Origin: Hirschia sp964352025
GTDB taxonomy: Bacteria; Pseudomonadota; Alphaproteobacteria; Caulobacterales; Hyphomonadaceae
Assembly: GCA_964352025.1 (NCBI GenBank)
Contig: CAYGPZ010000011.1
Span: 1 to 64,000, forward strand
Direction: 5' to 3'
DNA length: 64,000 bases
In this document: piece after piece, positions 26,103 to 35,169 of the stretch
How the letters are laid out: each line of letters starts with the position of its first letter
How positions within the stretch are numbered: the first letter of the stretch is position 1
Made by a program: the position numbers and the translations under genes
The notes under the pieces: model-generated
What the model was told of the DNA's origin: nothing
Database searches by the model: none
What the model saw: only the letters and a program-made list of their open reading frames with translations

Positions 26103-28106
26103 ATGGAGGAATTGTCTGTCGTGATTTTGCGGTTTTTATCACATTTTAAAATACCAACTAACGAGCCGGAACTAAACCGCGCTCGCTATGATGCTATTAA
26201 AATGCAAATGCCGATTAATTACTTCCTTTTGACTCTAGCTAGTCTTGGAATGTGTATCGCACACTTGAATTTGGTGTCGCCATTTTTGCTATTTCCAATA
26301 CCGGCAATATTGCTTTGCGTCAGTATCGCTAAACTTCCTGCGGCCCTTCAGCACAAAACGATCATACTAACGGACAAACAAATCGTCCAAAAACTGCAAA
26401 TGTCCGTCAAGATAGCACCGCTGCTGTCTTTTGCACTGTTTGGCTGGAACGTAATGCTTTTTGAAGTTGGAGATCCTGCGTTACGTGGCTTGGTTGTCTT
26501 CTACGCTGCAGTCGCGATAATTGGCGGCGCAATGACATTGTTGTCCGTTCCTCAGGCTTCTAAAGCGATGTTGTTCACGACCATGCCGACAACATTCGCC
26601 TTCCTCATTCTACAGTTCGATTTAATCTATACGTTATCAGCGCTCAACCTTCTAATGGTTGCTGGTGTCTTGTACATAGCTATTTTGAGCCAAGACAGGG
26701 GCATCAGCGACATTGTAAAACACCAAAAAGCTCTTCTTGGGCAAAGTCGCCGGCTTGAACAGCTAAATGCCGAAACCTTGCGCTTAGCGAACACGGATCC
26801 GCTGACTAAATTACCCAACCGCCGTAGCTTCTTTCAAACAATTGAAGACACAATTGAAGACTATGAGGATGCGAATGAAGAGTTTGTTCTTGCGCTGCTC
26901 GACCTAGATGGGTTCAAACCCGTCAATGATATCTTTGGGCATCCTGCCGGTGATCAACTTCTTGCCTCAACAGCCAAACGCTTAAGCTCGAAACTTGGAA
27001 CTGACGTGGTTATTGGGCGCTTAGGAGGAGATGAATTTGGTCTCCTTTTCCTTCAGCCTCAAGACGACGCAACCATGCTAAAAATATCGGAAGATATTTG
27101 TACGACGCTGCGTCAGCCCTTCCGTCTTGAAGAAGGCACAGCAAATATTGGTGGAACGATTGGCCTTGCGCGTTTCCCTCACGCAGGAAATAAACGCTCT
27201 ACAATGTTTGACCGCGCCGATTATGCACTTTGTTATGCCAAACAGAATTCAAAGGGTGCGCCGGTCTTCTTTTCTCAGGAACACGAAGTCACCATTCGCG
27301 AAGCATTAGCACTTGAGCAAAGACTTACTGAGGCCAACCTTGAACAAGAGCTTTATGTCGAGTTTCAACCAATCGTGGATACGAAAGCAAATCGCGTTAA
27401 AGGGTTTGAAGCACTGGCGCGCTGGTATAGTCCAATCCTAGGTCAGGTCTCCCCGTCTGAATTCATCACAACAGCTGAACAAGCTGGTAGCATTCGGGTA
27501 CTCACGACGATATTGCTCAAAAAAGCACTGTCCGAAATGAAGAACTGGCCTGAAGATGTCTATATGGCGTTCAACCTATCGGCCATATTACTGTCATCAA
27601 AATCAAGCATGCAGCGCTTGATAGAGCTTGTTCACGAAGCAGGTATTTCTCCAAATCAGATTGTCTTTGAAATCACTGAATCCATGATCATGAAGGACTT
27701 TGATCGTGTTATTGAGTCCCTTAATTACATTCGCGAAGAAGGCTTTGCTCTGGCACTTGATGACTTTGGAACGGGATATTCAAGTCTGAGCTATGTTCAG
27801 AAGATGCCGATTGATCGCCTTAAGATTGACCGCACCTTTATCAAAGATATGGCAAGAAACTCCGCTGATAGAAATATCGTCAAAACAATCGCCGACCTCT
27901 GTCGGAACCTGAAACTTGATTGTGTAGTTGAAGGTGTTGAAACTGAACGCCAATTGCAATTGGTAACAGACTTGGATCTGCACTTCATCCAAGGGTATTA
28001 TTTCAGCAAGCCATTAGCTCCAGCTGCTGCGAAAGCTTTTGCGCATTTCATGAATGAAGACCAGGAATATGTTCCTGAAACCAAGGTCCATACGCCGCGC
28101 TGGTGA
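26103..28106 (+). CDS. Membrane-bound GGDEF-EAL cyclic-di-GMP enzyme
   Basis: The protein (up to 667 residues) has five to six N-terminal membrane helices (about 35-205), a GGDEF domain with intact RLGGDEF, and an EAL domain with FEALARW, EITES, DDFGTGYSSLSYV, KIDR and EGVE, so both cyclase and phosphodiesterase activity are possible. No RxxD inhibitory site is visible five residues before GGDEF. The GGAGG just inside the reading frame favours GTG 26121 as the real start. Lying inside the flagellar block, it may tune the motile-to-sessile switch through c-di-GMP; that link is inferred. Confidence 0.92.
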   Translation: MEELSVVILRFLSHFKIPTNEPELNRARYDAIKMQMPINYFLLTLASLGMCIAHLNLVSPFLLFPIPAILLCVSIAKLPAALQHKTIILTDKQIVQKLQMSVKIAPLLSFALFGWNVMLFEVGDPALRGLVVFYAAVAIIGGAMTLLSVPQASKAMLFTTMPTTFAFLILQFDLIYTLSALNLLMVAGVLYIAILSQDRGISDIVKHQKALLGQSRRLEQLNAETLRLANTDPLTKLPNRRSFFQTIEDTIEDYEDANEEFVLALLDLDGFKPVNDIFGHPAGDQLLASTAKRLSSKLGTDVVIGRLGGDEFGLLFLQPQDDATMLKISEDICTTLRQPFRLEEGTANIGGTIGLARFPHAGNKRSTMFDRADYALCYAKQNSKGAPVFFSQEHEVTIREALALEQRLTEANLEQELYVEFQPIVDTKANRVKGFEALARWYSPILGQVSPSEFITTAEQAGSIRVLTTILLKKALSEMKNWPEDVYMAFNLSAILLSSKSSMQRLIELVHEAGISPNQIVFEITESMIMKDFDRVIESLNYIREEGFALALDDFGTGYSSLSYVQKMPIDRLKIDRTFIKDMARNSADRNIVKTIADLCRNLKLDCVVEGVETERQLQLVTDLDLHFIQGYYFSKPLAPAAAKAFAHFMNEDQEYVPETKVHTPRW

Positions 28107-28111
28107 TATAG

Positions 28112-28522
28112 CTAGGCGCGCCGCGTAAGTGCGACTTCATCAAGCAAAGCCTGCTCTTTCGTTATTGCTTCGCGTTTTGCTTTTTCAGCATATTGAGTTT
28201 CAAGATTTTCCAGTTTTGATTTTTCTCGATAAGCAGCGATAAGACGTTCACGCACATGTGCAATCGTCGCCTCAATCTCTGCTATATCCGCATCAAACTT
28301 TTCCTGCTGCCATTTTAGCCGATGCATATAGGCAGGCATGCTGCCTAGCATATTGATAGCCAAAGTCTCACCCGCCATTGCCTGTTCAGCATCTGCCTTG
28401 GCCTTGGCAGTCTCTTTGGCCAAACGCAATTGATCAATGCGTGCTTGTGCTTCAGCTATTTCAACTGCGATTGTATCTATGTTTCTTTGCGCAAGTTTGA
28501 TGAGCGTAGGAAGAGAGTTCAT
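28112..28522 (-). CDS. fliJ: Flagellar export protein FliJ
   Basis: FliJ is the coiled-coil stalk that links the FliI ATPase to the export gate. The 136-residue protein is almost entirely helical and charged (LAQRNIDTIAVEIAEAQARI and onward), the right length for FliJ. It follows fliI by about 57 bases on the same strand. The sequence alone is not distinctive, so the call rests on helix content and position. Confidence 0.8.
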   Translation of the reverse strand: MNSLPTLIKLAQRNIDTIAVEIAEAQARIDQLRLAKETAKAKADAEQAMAGETLAINMLGSMPAYMHRLKWQQEKFDADIAEIEATIAHVRERLIAAYREKSKLENLETQYAEKAKREAITKEQALLDEVALTRRA

Positions 28523-28579
28523 AAATTACATTCTGAGATTAAAAGACAAAAAAGAAGTAAAGCCGACTAAAAAATCCGC

Positions 28580-30034
28580 TTAGTTGCCGCCTAGCTGCTT
28601 GGCCAGAGAAGGTCGACTGCTAGCGCGACGGTCACCGCCTTGTGCAACCATTGTCGCCTCCGCGGCATGTGCATGTGGATTGGCTGCTGGTCCAGCATCT
28701 TGCCCCATACCTAAAACTTGCGCCAACATCGCAAATGTTTCTTCAGGTGGCGTCTTCTCGTCGACATGCTGCGTTAGAATAGTTTCAATTTCAGGCGATA
28801 ACTGCACTGCCCTATCCACTTCAGGGTCAGCTCCACGCACATAAGCCCCAATCCGCACGAGCTCTTCCATATCCGAATATAGAGACATGAGCTTTCTAGC
28901 CTGACGGGCGATTTCAGCAGTCTCTTGCGTGTAAAGCTGGCTCGCTAGACGGGACAATGACTTAAGCACATCAATCGCGGGATAACGTCCACGTTCAGCG
29001 ATCTTGCGGTCCATAACAATGTGACCATCCAAAATACCACGCACAGCATCTGCCACAGGTTCGTTATGATCATCACCATCAACAAGAACGGTAAATAGCC
29101 CAGTTATCTGCCCCTGAGGCTGGCCAGCAGGCACAATTTGGCCTGGCCCTGCGCGTTCTAGCAATTTAGGAAGTTCAGCGAATACAGAAGGCGTATAACC
29201 TTTCGTCGTCGGCGGCTCACCGGCTGCTAGACCTATCTCTCTTTGCGCCATCGCAAACCGAGTCACAGAGTCTAGTAAACATAGGACTTTAAAGCCCTGA
29301 TCGCGAAAATGTTCAGCCACAGACATTGTCATCCATGCCGCACGGCGACGACGCGGAGCAGATTCATCCGATGTTGCTGACACAACAACCGAGCGCGCTA
29401 AACCATCTGGACCGAGTGTGTCCTCAACAAATTCCCTCACCTCACGCCCACGTTCACCAATCAGGCCAATCACGACAACATCGGCCTGCGCATTTCTTGC
29501 CAACATGGACATCAGTGTCGATTTACCAACACCGGAACCTGCGAAAAGTCCCATTCTCTGTCCAACAGCACATGGTGCAAATCCATCAAGTGCCCTCACC
29601 CCCAATGACATTGGTTCAGAAACACGCGCTCTGGAATGTGCGGCAGGTGGAATTGCCTTGATTGGACGCGATATCACTCCTTCTGAAAGTGGTGCCCCAC
29701 CATCAACAGGTGCGCCAAACGCATCTACAACTCGTCCAAGCCAAGAATTTGAAATCCTAACAAGTGCATCATCTGCAGAAAAACATACAGCTGCACCCGG
29801 ACGTAATCCTTCGACATCATCACAAGCGAGGAAAACTGCACGCTCTCCTTCAAATCCGACTAGCTCTCCACGCGGCCCATCTTTGCCGCCAAACCGTGCA
29901 TAAGCTCCCAATCTAAGCGCTTGTGCTGGGCCACTTGCCTCAATGCGCAACCCTTCGACAGCGACAACCCGGCCCTCAAACATCTGTTTTTCAATGCTTT
30001 TAACGTCTTTTATCGCTTGTTGAAGCACGTGCAC
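28580..30034 (-). CDS. fliI: Flagellum-specific export ATPase FliI
   Basis: FliI energises flagellar export. The 484-residue F1-beta-like ATPase carries Walker A GSGVGKSTLM, the IGLIGERGREVREFVED motif, Walker B LCLLDSVTRFA and the GEPPTTKGYTPSVFAELPKL segment. GTG is the start, with AAGGTGAG before it. A CtrA-like box lies upstream on the same strand, and the gene is divergent from ctrA. Confidence 0.96.
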   Translation of the reverse strand: MHVLQQAIKDVKSIEKQMFEGRVVAVEGLRIEASGPAQALRLGAYARFGGKDGPRGELVGFEGERAVFLACDDVEGLRPGAAVCFSADDALVRISNSWLGRVVDAFGAPVDGGAPLSEGVISRPIKAIPPAAHSRARVSEPMSLGVRALDGFAPCAVGQRMGLFAGSGVGKSTLMSMLARNAQADVVVIGLIGERGREVREFVEDTLGPDGLARSVVVSATSDESAPRRRRAAWMTMSVAEHFRDQGFKVLCLLDSVTRFAMAQREIGLAAGEPPTTKGYTPSVFAELPKLLERAGPGQIVPAGQPQGQITGLFTVLVDGDDHNEPVADAVRGILDGHIVMDRKIAERGRYPAIDVLKSLSRLASQLYTQETAEIARQARKLMSLYSDMEELVRIGAYVRGADPEVDRAVQLSPEIETILTQHVDEKTPPEETFAMLAQVLGMGQDAGPAANPHAHAAEATMVAQGGDRRASSRPSLAKQLGGN

Positions 30035-30118
30035 TCACCTTCGCCGAGTCGCATTGAGTCAAGACTCATATGCGCAAATATTCTTATTTTTCTGACTCGG
30101 CAGAATGTTCCCATTGCC

Positions 30119-30133
30119 CTAAGCTGAGGTTAA
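30119..30133 (-). promoter_or_regulatory. CtrA-like box upstream of fliI
   Basis: On the minus strand TTAA-CCTCAGC-TTAG differs from TTAA-N7-TTAA at one base and begins with the preferred TTAACC half site. It lies about 85 bases before the fliI start. Confidence 0.5.
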
Positions 30134-30234
30134 CGCAACCGATTCTATCGTGAAATTTTATAGAAAAATTTGTACAGTTTTTCTGCAACTTAACGGTATA
30201 AAATTAAGGCTTCGCCAATAGGTATGAAGCCGCG

Positions 30235-30279
30235 TTAACCATTCTTAAAGAAATAATATGCTTGATTGTTAATGGTTAA
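30235..30279. promoter_or_regulatory. CtrA binding region at the ctrA promoter
   Basis: TTAACCAT at 30235-30242, with a second TTAA at 30245, faces the inverted copy ATGGTTAA at 30272-30279. The TTAA half sites suggest autoregulation of ctrA by its own product, as known in Caulobacter. Confidence 0.6.
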
Positions 30280-30316
30280 TACGTCCAGATAGACGTAAGT
30301 GATTCGGGAGAGCCTT

Positions 30317-31018
30317 ATGCGGGTCTTGTTGATTGAAGACGATGATGCGGTAGCACGCAGTATCGACCTAATGTTAAAAGCCGCTGGCTTTAACATCTAC
30401 ATTACTGATCTTGGGGAAGAAGGTGTAGACCTAGGTAAGGTTTATGAATACGACCTCATTATCCTCGATTTATCATTGCCGGACATTTCCGGTTATGAAG
30501 TTTTGAAACAGCTGCGCATGTCGCGCATCAACACACCAGTGTTGATCCTGTCTGGTAACCCGGACATTGAAGCGAAAGTCAAAACGCTTGGTTATGGGGC
30601 AGATGACTACCTCACAAAACCATTCAATAAAGACGAGCTTATTGCTCGCATTACAGCGATCGTACGCCGTTCTAAAGGCCACGCCGAAAGTGTTATCCGC
30701 ACAGGCGACATCCTCGTGAACCTCGACGCTAAAACAGTTGAAGTGAAAGGCCAACGCGTTCACTTGACTGGTAAAGAATATCAAATGTTCGAGCTTCTTT
30801 CTCTACGTAAGGGGACGACCCTCACGAAAGAGATGTTCCTGAACCACCTTTACGGTGGCATGGACGAGCCAGAACTGAAAATCATCGATGTGTTTATTTG
30901 TAAGCTTCGCAAGAAACTACAAAAAGCAACAGGTGGAGACCACTTCATCGAAACAGTTTGGGGCCGCGGTTACGTTCTTCGTGATCCATCCCCACAAGTA
31001 GCGGTAGACGCGGCCTAG
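30317..31018 (+). CDS. ctrA: Cell-cycle response regulator CtrA
   Basis: CtrA is the essential OmpR-type master regulator of the alphaproteobacterial cell cycle, motility and, in some groups, replication control. The protein begins MRVLLIEDDDAVARS, has the acid pocket DD8-9, phospho-acceptor D51 (LIILDLSLPD) and K in TKPF. Its winged-helix region (HLTGKEYQMFELLSLRKGTT and MDEPELKIIDVFICKLRKKL) is nearly identical to the Caulobacter protein. ATG 30317 is chosen over an upstream in-frame start because GGGAG sits six bases before it. GANTC and TTAA motifs lie upstream. Confidence 0.98.
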   Translation: MRVLLIEDDDAVARSIDLMLKAAGFNIYITDLGEEGVDLGKVYEYDLIILDLSLPDISGYEVLKQLRMSRINTPVLILSGNPDIEAKVKTLGYGADDYLTKPFNKDELIARITAIVRRSKGHAESVIRTGDILVNLDAKTVEVKGQRVHLTGKEYQMFELLSLRKGTTLTKEMFLNHLYGGMDEPELKIIDVFICKLRKKLQKATGGDHFIETVWGRGYVLRDPSPQVAVDAA

Positions 31019-31080
31019 GCCACACTACTCTACGACCCTAATTCTCCCATTTATGGGAAAATGGCAAAGACCGAAAAACT

Positions 31081-31112
31081 AAACCCGCAAGCGCAAGCCT
31101 AGCGGGTTTTTT
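31081..31112 (+). terminator. Rho-independent terminator after ctrA
   Basis: AAACCCGC and GCGGGTTT form an eight-base stem followed by T6. A smaller TCCCAT/ATGGGA hairpin precedes it at about 31044. Confidence 0.9.
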
Positions 31113-31219
31113 GTTTCGTTGGATTGTAATCATACACAAAGAGCTACCCCTAGAAATATCCAAATCCCATATTATCTCTATAGAATAGGAAATATCTAAA
31201 AGCAGATAGAATAGGACCG

Positions 31220-32194
31220 ATGGGACACAATCATATTCGCACTTTCATGCTGATCGCAGGGCTGACAGCTCTGTTCATGGGCATAGGATTTTTGTTGGGC
31301 GGCCAGTTAGGTATGCTTATCGCATTGGCATTTGCCGGTGTCGGAAATTTCATCAGTTATTGGAATGCAGATAAAATCGTGCTGTCCATGTATAAGGCGC
31401 AGGAAGTTGATGAGCATCATTCCAATCGTCAAATTGCTGAATATGCCAGAGACGTAAAAGAGATGGCACGTAACGCGGGAATGCCAATGCCGCGAATAAC
31501 AATTATCGAAAACCCTCAACCCAATGCATTCGCTACTGGCCGCTATCCTGAGAATGCTGCGGTAGCTGCTACAACTGGATTACTATCCATGCTCAACCGT
31601 CGCGAAATTCGCGGTGTGATGGGGCATGAGCTTGCACATGTTAAAAACCGTGACACGCTGACTATGACACTGACTGCCACAATTGCGGGGGCTATTTCTG
31701 CATTAGCTAATTTTGCTTTATTCTTTGGCGGCAATGATAGAGAGAGACCTGGCGGCTTAATTGGTACGCTCGCAATTATGTTTCTTGCACCTATGGCGGC
31801 AAGCCTCGTACAAATGGCAATTAGCCGTGGGCGCGAATATGAAGCAGATAAAGGTGGTGCCGAAATTTCAGGTGATCCAGAGGCACTTGCTTCAGCTTTG
31901 CAAAAGATTGAACAGATTGCCCATGGTGAACGCGGAGCCGTAAACGTTGCTGCTGAACGAAATCCAGCGACTGCACATATGTTCATTATCAATCCGCTAA
32001 ACGGTAAAGGCGCTGACAACCTGTTTTCGACTCACCCTGCGACTCAAAATCGTATTGCTGCACTGATGAAGCTTAAAAGACATCAGACCCCAAAGAACGC
32101 TAAAACAGATTTTCCATCACGCCCAAAGAAAAAAGTCGACCTTCCGGCATTTGCACGACCTATTCATGATAAGAAAGATGACCCTTGGTCTTAA
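31220..32194 (+). CDS. htpX: Membrane zinc protease HtpX
   Basis: HtpX is an M48 metalloprotease in the inner membrane that degrades misfolded membrane proteins. The 324-residue protein has two N-terminal helices, the zinc motif HELAHVKN (about residue 138), two further helices and the third zinc ligand region SRGREYEADKGGAEIS. The C-terminal tail is basic and slightly extended (PSRPKKKVDLPAF). It is monocistronic, with about 240 bases of structured sequence after its stop. Confidence 0.95.
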   Translation: MGHNHIRTFMLIAGLTALFMGIGFLLGGQLGMLIALAFAGVGNFISYWNADKIVLSMYKAQEVDEHHSNRQIAEYARDVKEMARNAGMPMPRITIIENPQPNAFATGRYPENAAVAATTGLLSMLNRREIRGVMGHELAHVKNRDTLTMTLTATIAGAISALANFALFFGGNDRERPGGLIGTLAIMFLAPMAASLVQMAISRGREYEADKGGAEISGDPEALASALQKIEQIAHGERGAVNVAAERNPATAHMFIINPLNGKGADNLFSTHPATQNRIAALMKLKRHQTPKNAKTDFPSRPKKKVDLPAFARPIHDKKDDPWS

Positions 32195-32385
32195 CTCAGT
32201 GGTGTAAGAATTATTTTGTCTCGGTTTGAAACACACTCATAACGGTCACAATCAAATTCGGACTAGATCAGCCCAAACATCGAAGAAAAAGCACAGAAAT
32301 CGCCTCCCCAATGGCGCGAATATTGGCACGCGACTTGAAACGTATAAGGGGAATTCGCTCCGCAGCGAACTTCATGGCTACCTAT

Positions 32386-32430
32386 ATCCCCCGTCCCTCC
32401 TTGAATAGCGAGGCCCGGGGGATTTTTTTT
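32386..32430 (+). terminator. Strong terminator with structured RNA upstream
   Basis: ATCCCCC and GGGGGAT close a stem with an inner CCTC/GAGG pairing, followed by T8. Between the htpX stop and this terminator are two more hairpins: CCAAT/ATTGG near 32310 and TTCGCT/AGCGAA near 32354. It is either the htpX 3' untranslated region or a separate small RNA. Confidence 0.85.
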
Positions 32431-32436
32431 GCTTAC

Positions 32437-33342
32437 CTAAGAGGTAGCAACTAGTTTGCCTTTTCTCTCATTTTGGATAGCACCGCAGGAAAACAGAATG
32501 ACACCCAACCAGATACAGCCAAAAGTTACGGCATGAGCTGGTGTAAAAGCCTCACCAAAATAAAGCCCCAGCATGAATTGTATTGTGGGGCAAACATATT
32601 GGAGAATGGCGAGGGTTGAAAGTCGTAACCTCTTTGCGCCCAAAGCAAACAAAATCAATGGAGCGGCTGTAAAAATTCCCGAAAGAGAAATCAATATGCT
32701 CTCATACCTTGTTTCAGCAATGAGCGGAGCTCCTTGCGACCATGCATAAGCAAGATACGCCAATGCAAAAGGAAACATGAGCAGTACTTCCAACAGGAAG
32801 CCAGCACGGCTATCGACTATAATTTTCTTGCGAATGGCCCCGTAAAAACCGAATGTCAAACACACACTCAGTGCAACCCACGGAAATTGCCCAACGACAA
32901 AGGCCTGATTTAGAACACCTAAGCCTGCTAATAAAATGGCGATCATTTGCAATTTGGAAAATCGTTCACCAAAGAATATCGCGGCCAAGACGAAACTAAA
33001 AAGCGGGTTGATGAAATATCCGAGGCTTCCCTCTAGGACACGTTCATTTTGGACAGCCCAGATATATATAAACCAGTTAATTCCCGTTAAAGCACCAGAC
33101 AGCGCTAACCAACCGAGTGTTTTGAGGTCTCTGAAGATCGCAATTAAGTCTCTCATGCGACCAGCGAGCATTAAGAGCAATAGCCCCGTGGGAACTGACC
33201 ACGCCATACGCTGAGTTAGCATGTGCAATGGTTCAATATTCTCTAGTACCTTAAAATATAGGGGTAAAAACCCCCATATAATGTATGAGAGGGTCCCATA
33301 CACAAAGCCTAATTGCCCTTTAGATATCGATTTTGTTGTCAT
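32437..33342 (-). CDS. rarD: RarD-type EamA transporter
   Basis: The 301-residue membrane protein has ten predicted helices in two EamA repeats. The start GFVYGTLSYIIWGFLPLYFK, the SGALTGINWFIYIWAV segment and the NERVLEGSLGYFINPL motif are typical of RarD, historically named for chloramphenicol sensitivity and of uncertain substrate. The start codon lacks a strong ribosome site. It lies between convergent htpX and co-directional asd, which has its own terminator. Confidence 0.88.
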   Translation of the reverse strand: MTTKSISKGQLGFVYGTLSYIIWGFLPLYFKVLENIEPLHMLTQRMAWSVPTGLLLLMLAGRMRDLIAIFRDLKTLGWLALSGALTGINWFIYIWAVQNERVLEGSLGYFINPLFSFVLAAIFFGERFSKLQMIAILLAGLGVLNQAFVVGQFPWVALSVCLTFGFYGAIRKKIIVDSRAGFLLEVLLMFPFALAYLAYAWSQGAPLIAETRYESILISLSGIFTAAPLILFALGAKRLRLSTLAILQYVCPTIQFMLGLYFGEAFTPAHAVTFGCIWLGVILFSCGAIQNERKGKLVATS

Positions 33343-33410
33343 GACTTTTGCTTACTTTTAAACCTGAGATCAGCTTGTTGAAATTCCATATTGTTGAAGA
33401 CATAAAACGC

Positions 33411-33440
33411 AAAAAGGCCGGACATTACTGCCCGGCCTTT
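33411..33440 (-). terminator. Rho-independent terminator after asd
   Basis: On the minus strand AAAGGCCGG and CCGGCCTTT form the stem, followed by T5. It lies 29 bases after the asd stop. Confidence 0.92.
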
Positions 33441-33468
33441 CAAATCGATCTACGTTTTGTCTTGGAGA

Positions 33469-34530
33469 CTACGCAGGAGATCCTTTTTCGAGCATTCCGT
33501 TATTTAGGCTATCCGGTTTCAATGCGCCGCGCTGAACCATCAATTCAGCAATCTGAACTGCATTTAGTGCAGCACCTTTGCGTAGGTTGTCAGACACACA
33601 CCAGAAAGCCAGACCATTGTCGACAGTTACATCCTCGCGAATACGCGAGATGAATGTTGCCCACTCACCTACACACTCAACAGGTGTAATATAGCCACCA
33701 TCTTCACGATTATCGACAACGACAATACCGTCTGCTTCTTTTAGTATCGCGCGTGCTTTCTTTGCTGAGATCGGGTCAGCAAACTCAACGTTCACAGCTT
33801 CACCATGCCCGACAAATGTCGGAACACGTACAGCTGTTGCAGTCAGCTTGATATCTGGATCCAAAATTTTCTTAGTTTCAGAAGACATTTTCCATTCTTC
33901 TTTTGTGAAACCATCAGGCATAAAATCATCAATGTGTGGAATGACGTTAAATGCGATCTGTTTTGTATAAACAGTCGGTGTTGGTGCATCATTCACAAAA
34001 ATACCTTTGGTCTGGTTCCAAAGCTCATCCATAGCTTCTTTACCTGAACCAGATACTGACTGATAAGTCGACACGACAACACGCTCAATACCAGCGGCAT
34101 CGTGCAATGGTTTTAGAGCCACAACCAATTGTGCTGTTGAACAGTTTGGGTTGGCGATGATGTTTTTCTTTGTATAACCATCAACCGCTTCTGGGTTCAC
34201 TTCAGGAACGACCAAAGGAACATCAGGGTCCATGCGGTAGTGTGATGAGTTATCAATGACAACACAGCCAGCTTTTGCAATCTTTGGTGCCCACTCTTTA
34301 GCGACAGATCCACCAGCGGACATCAAACACAAATCAAACTGTGACCAGTCTGTTTGCTCAATATCTTCACACTTCAGAATCTTATCGCCATAGCTAACTT
34401 CAGCACCTTTAGAACGACGCGATGCAACAGCGGTTACGCTGTCCGCAGGGAATTTGCGTTCATCAAGGATATTCATCATTTCGCGGCCGACATTGCCGGT
34501 TGCGCCTAGAACGGCGACACGAAGAGCCAT
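33469..34530 (-). CDS. asd: Aspartate-semialdehyde dehydrogenase
   Basis: Asd reduces aspartyl phosphate to aspartate semialdehyde with NADPH, on the route to lysine, diaminopimelate, threonine and methionine. The 353-residue protein starts with the nucleotide-binding loop VAVLGATGNVGREM, has the catalytic cysteine in NPNCSTAQL (about residue 131), the QSVSGSGK motif and a conserved His in RVPTFVGHGEAV. GGAG precedes the ATG. It is monocistronic, with its own terminator. Confidence 0.97.
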   Translation of the reverse strand: MALRVAVLGATGNVGREMMNILDERKFPADSVTAVASRRSKGAEVSYGDKILKCEDIEQTDWSQFDLCLMSAGGSVAKEWAPKIAKAGCVVIDNSSHYRMDPDVPLVVPEVNPEAVDGYTKKNIIANPNCSTAQLVVALKPLHDAAGIERVVVSTYQSVSGSGKEAMDELWNQTKGIFVNDAPTPTVYTKQIAFNVIPHIDDFMPDGFTKEEWKMSSETKKILDPDIKLTATAVRVPTFVGHGEAVNVEFADPISAKKARAILKEADGIVVVDNREDGGYITPVECVGEWATFISRIREDVTVDNGLAFWCVSDNLRKGAALNAVQIAELMVQRGALKPDSLNNGMLEKGSPA

Positions 34531-34690
34531 GGGGGGTCTCCAATAGACTTAATTAGATTTATAACAGAGGAAGGCGACCTAGCGCACTTTTGCGATATAT
34601 GCAAAGGTTGTTACATCATATACAATATTTATTATCGATTTATACGCTCTAAGCCATTGTATGAGAGCCGACGAATATTCAGGAGTTGAA

Positions 34691-35068
34691 ATGACAAACA
34701 TAGCAGATCTAGTTGAGCGCTACGTCACATTAAGTAATCATGATGACATTGACGGTGTTCTTGCCTGCTGTGCTGACAATGTCATGTTTGAAACTGTAAT
34801 GAACCCACGTGGTTCAATGCGTCTTCAAGGTAAAGATCAAGTTCGTGAAGTTCTTGCTGGCACAATGACGGCTTTCAAAGATCGTTCACACCGCCTTGCG
34901 TCTATCATAGTCCAAGACAATCGCGTTGCTGCTGAAACAGTTTTCACAGGGACTGCGCTTGCAGATCTAGGCGATGGCGTTAAATCAGGTGATCAAGTCG
35001 CCATTCGCGGCTCAACAATCTTTGAAATCGAAAACGATCTTATCGCACGTATTACTGACTATTCTTAA
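34691..35068 (+). CDS. NTF2/SnoaL-like small protein
   Basis: The 125-residue product fits the cone-shaped NTF2 fold: an N-terminal helix (LVERYVTLSNHDDIDGVLAC), then beta strands with FETVMNPRG and a final STIFEIENDLIARITDY strand. Such proteins include SnoaL cyclases, ketosteroid isomerases and non-enzymatic ligand binders, and no catalytic set is obvious. ATG 34691 is preceded by AGGAG; an in-frame upstream start at 34661 lacks this. Confidence 0.8.
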   Translation: MTNIADLVERYVTLSNHDDIDGVLACCADNVMFETVMNPRGSMRLQGKDQVREVLAGTMTAFKDRSHRLASIIVQDNRVAAETVFTGTALADLGDGVKSGDQVAIRGSTIFEIENDLIARITDYS

Positions 35069-35169
35069 TAGTCAGAATATCCTCGAAATATATTCAATTT
35101 AGAGAGCAAGACCTATTGCTTCTCAAAAGATATAGCTGCGCACTCTAGCAACCAAACTTCGATAGATCT

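Larger units (their letters stand above)
30046..30305. promoter_or_regulatory. Cluster of six GANTC (CcrM) sites between fliI and ctrA
   Basis: GANTC occurs at 30046, 30056, 30063, 30094, 30141 and 30301, six in 260 bases against about one expected by chance. GANTC is the CcrM methylation site and tunes ctrA timing in Caulobacter, together with GcrA. The last site overlaps the ctrA ribosome site. Confidence 0.65.

Noticed and set aside
32226..32408. Short 60-codon frame in the htpX-rarD gap
   Set aside because: It has no ribosome site, odd composition and overlaps hairpins and the terminator; a structured RNA explains the region better.
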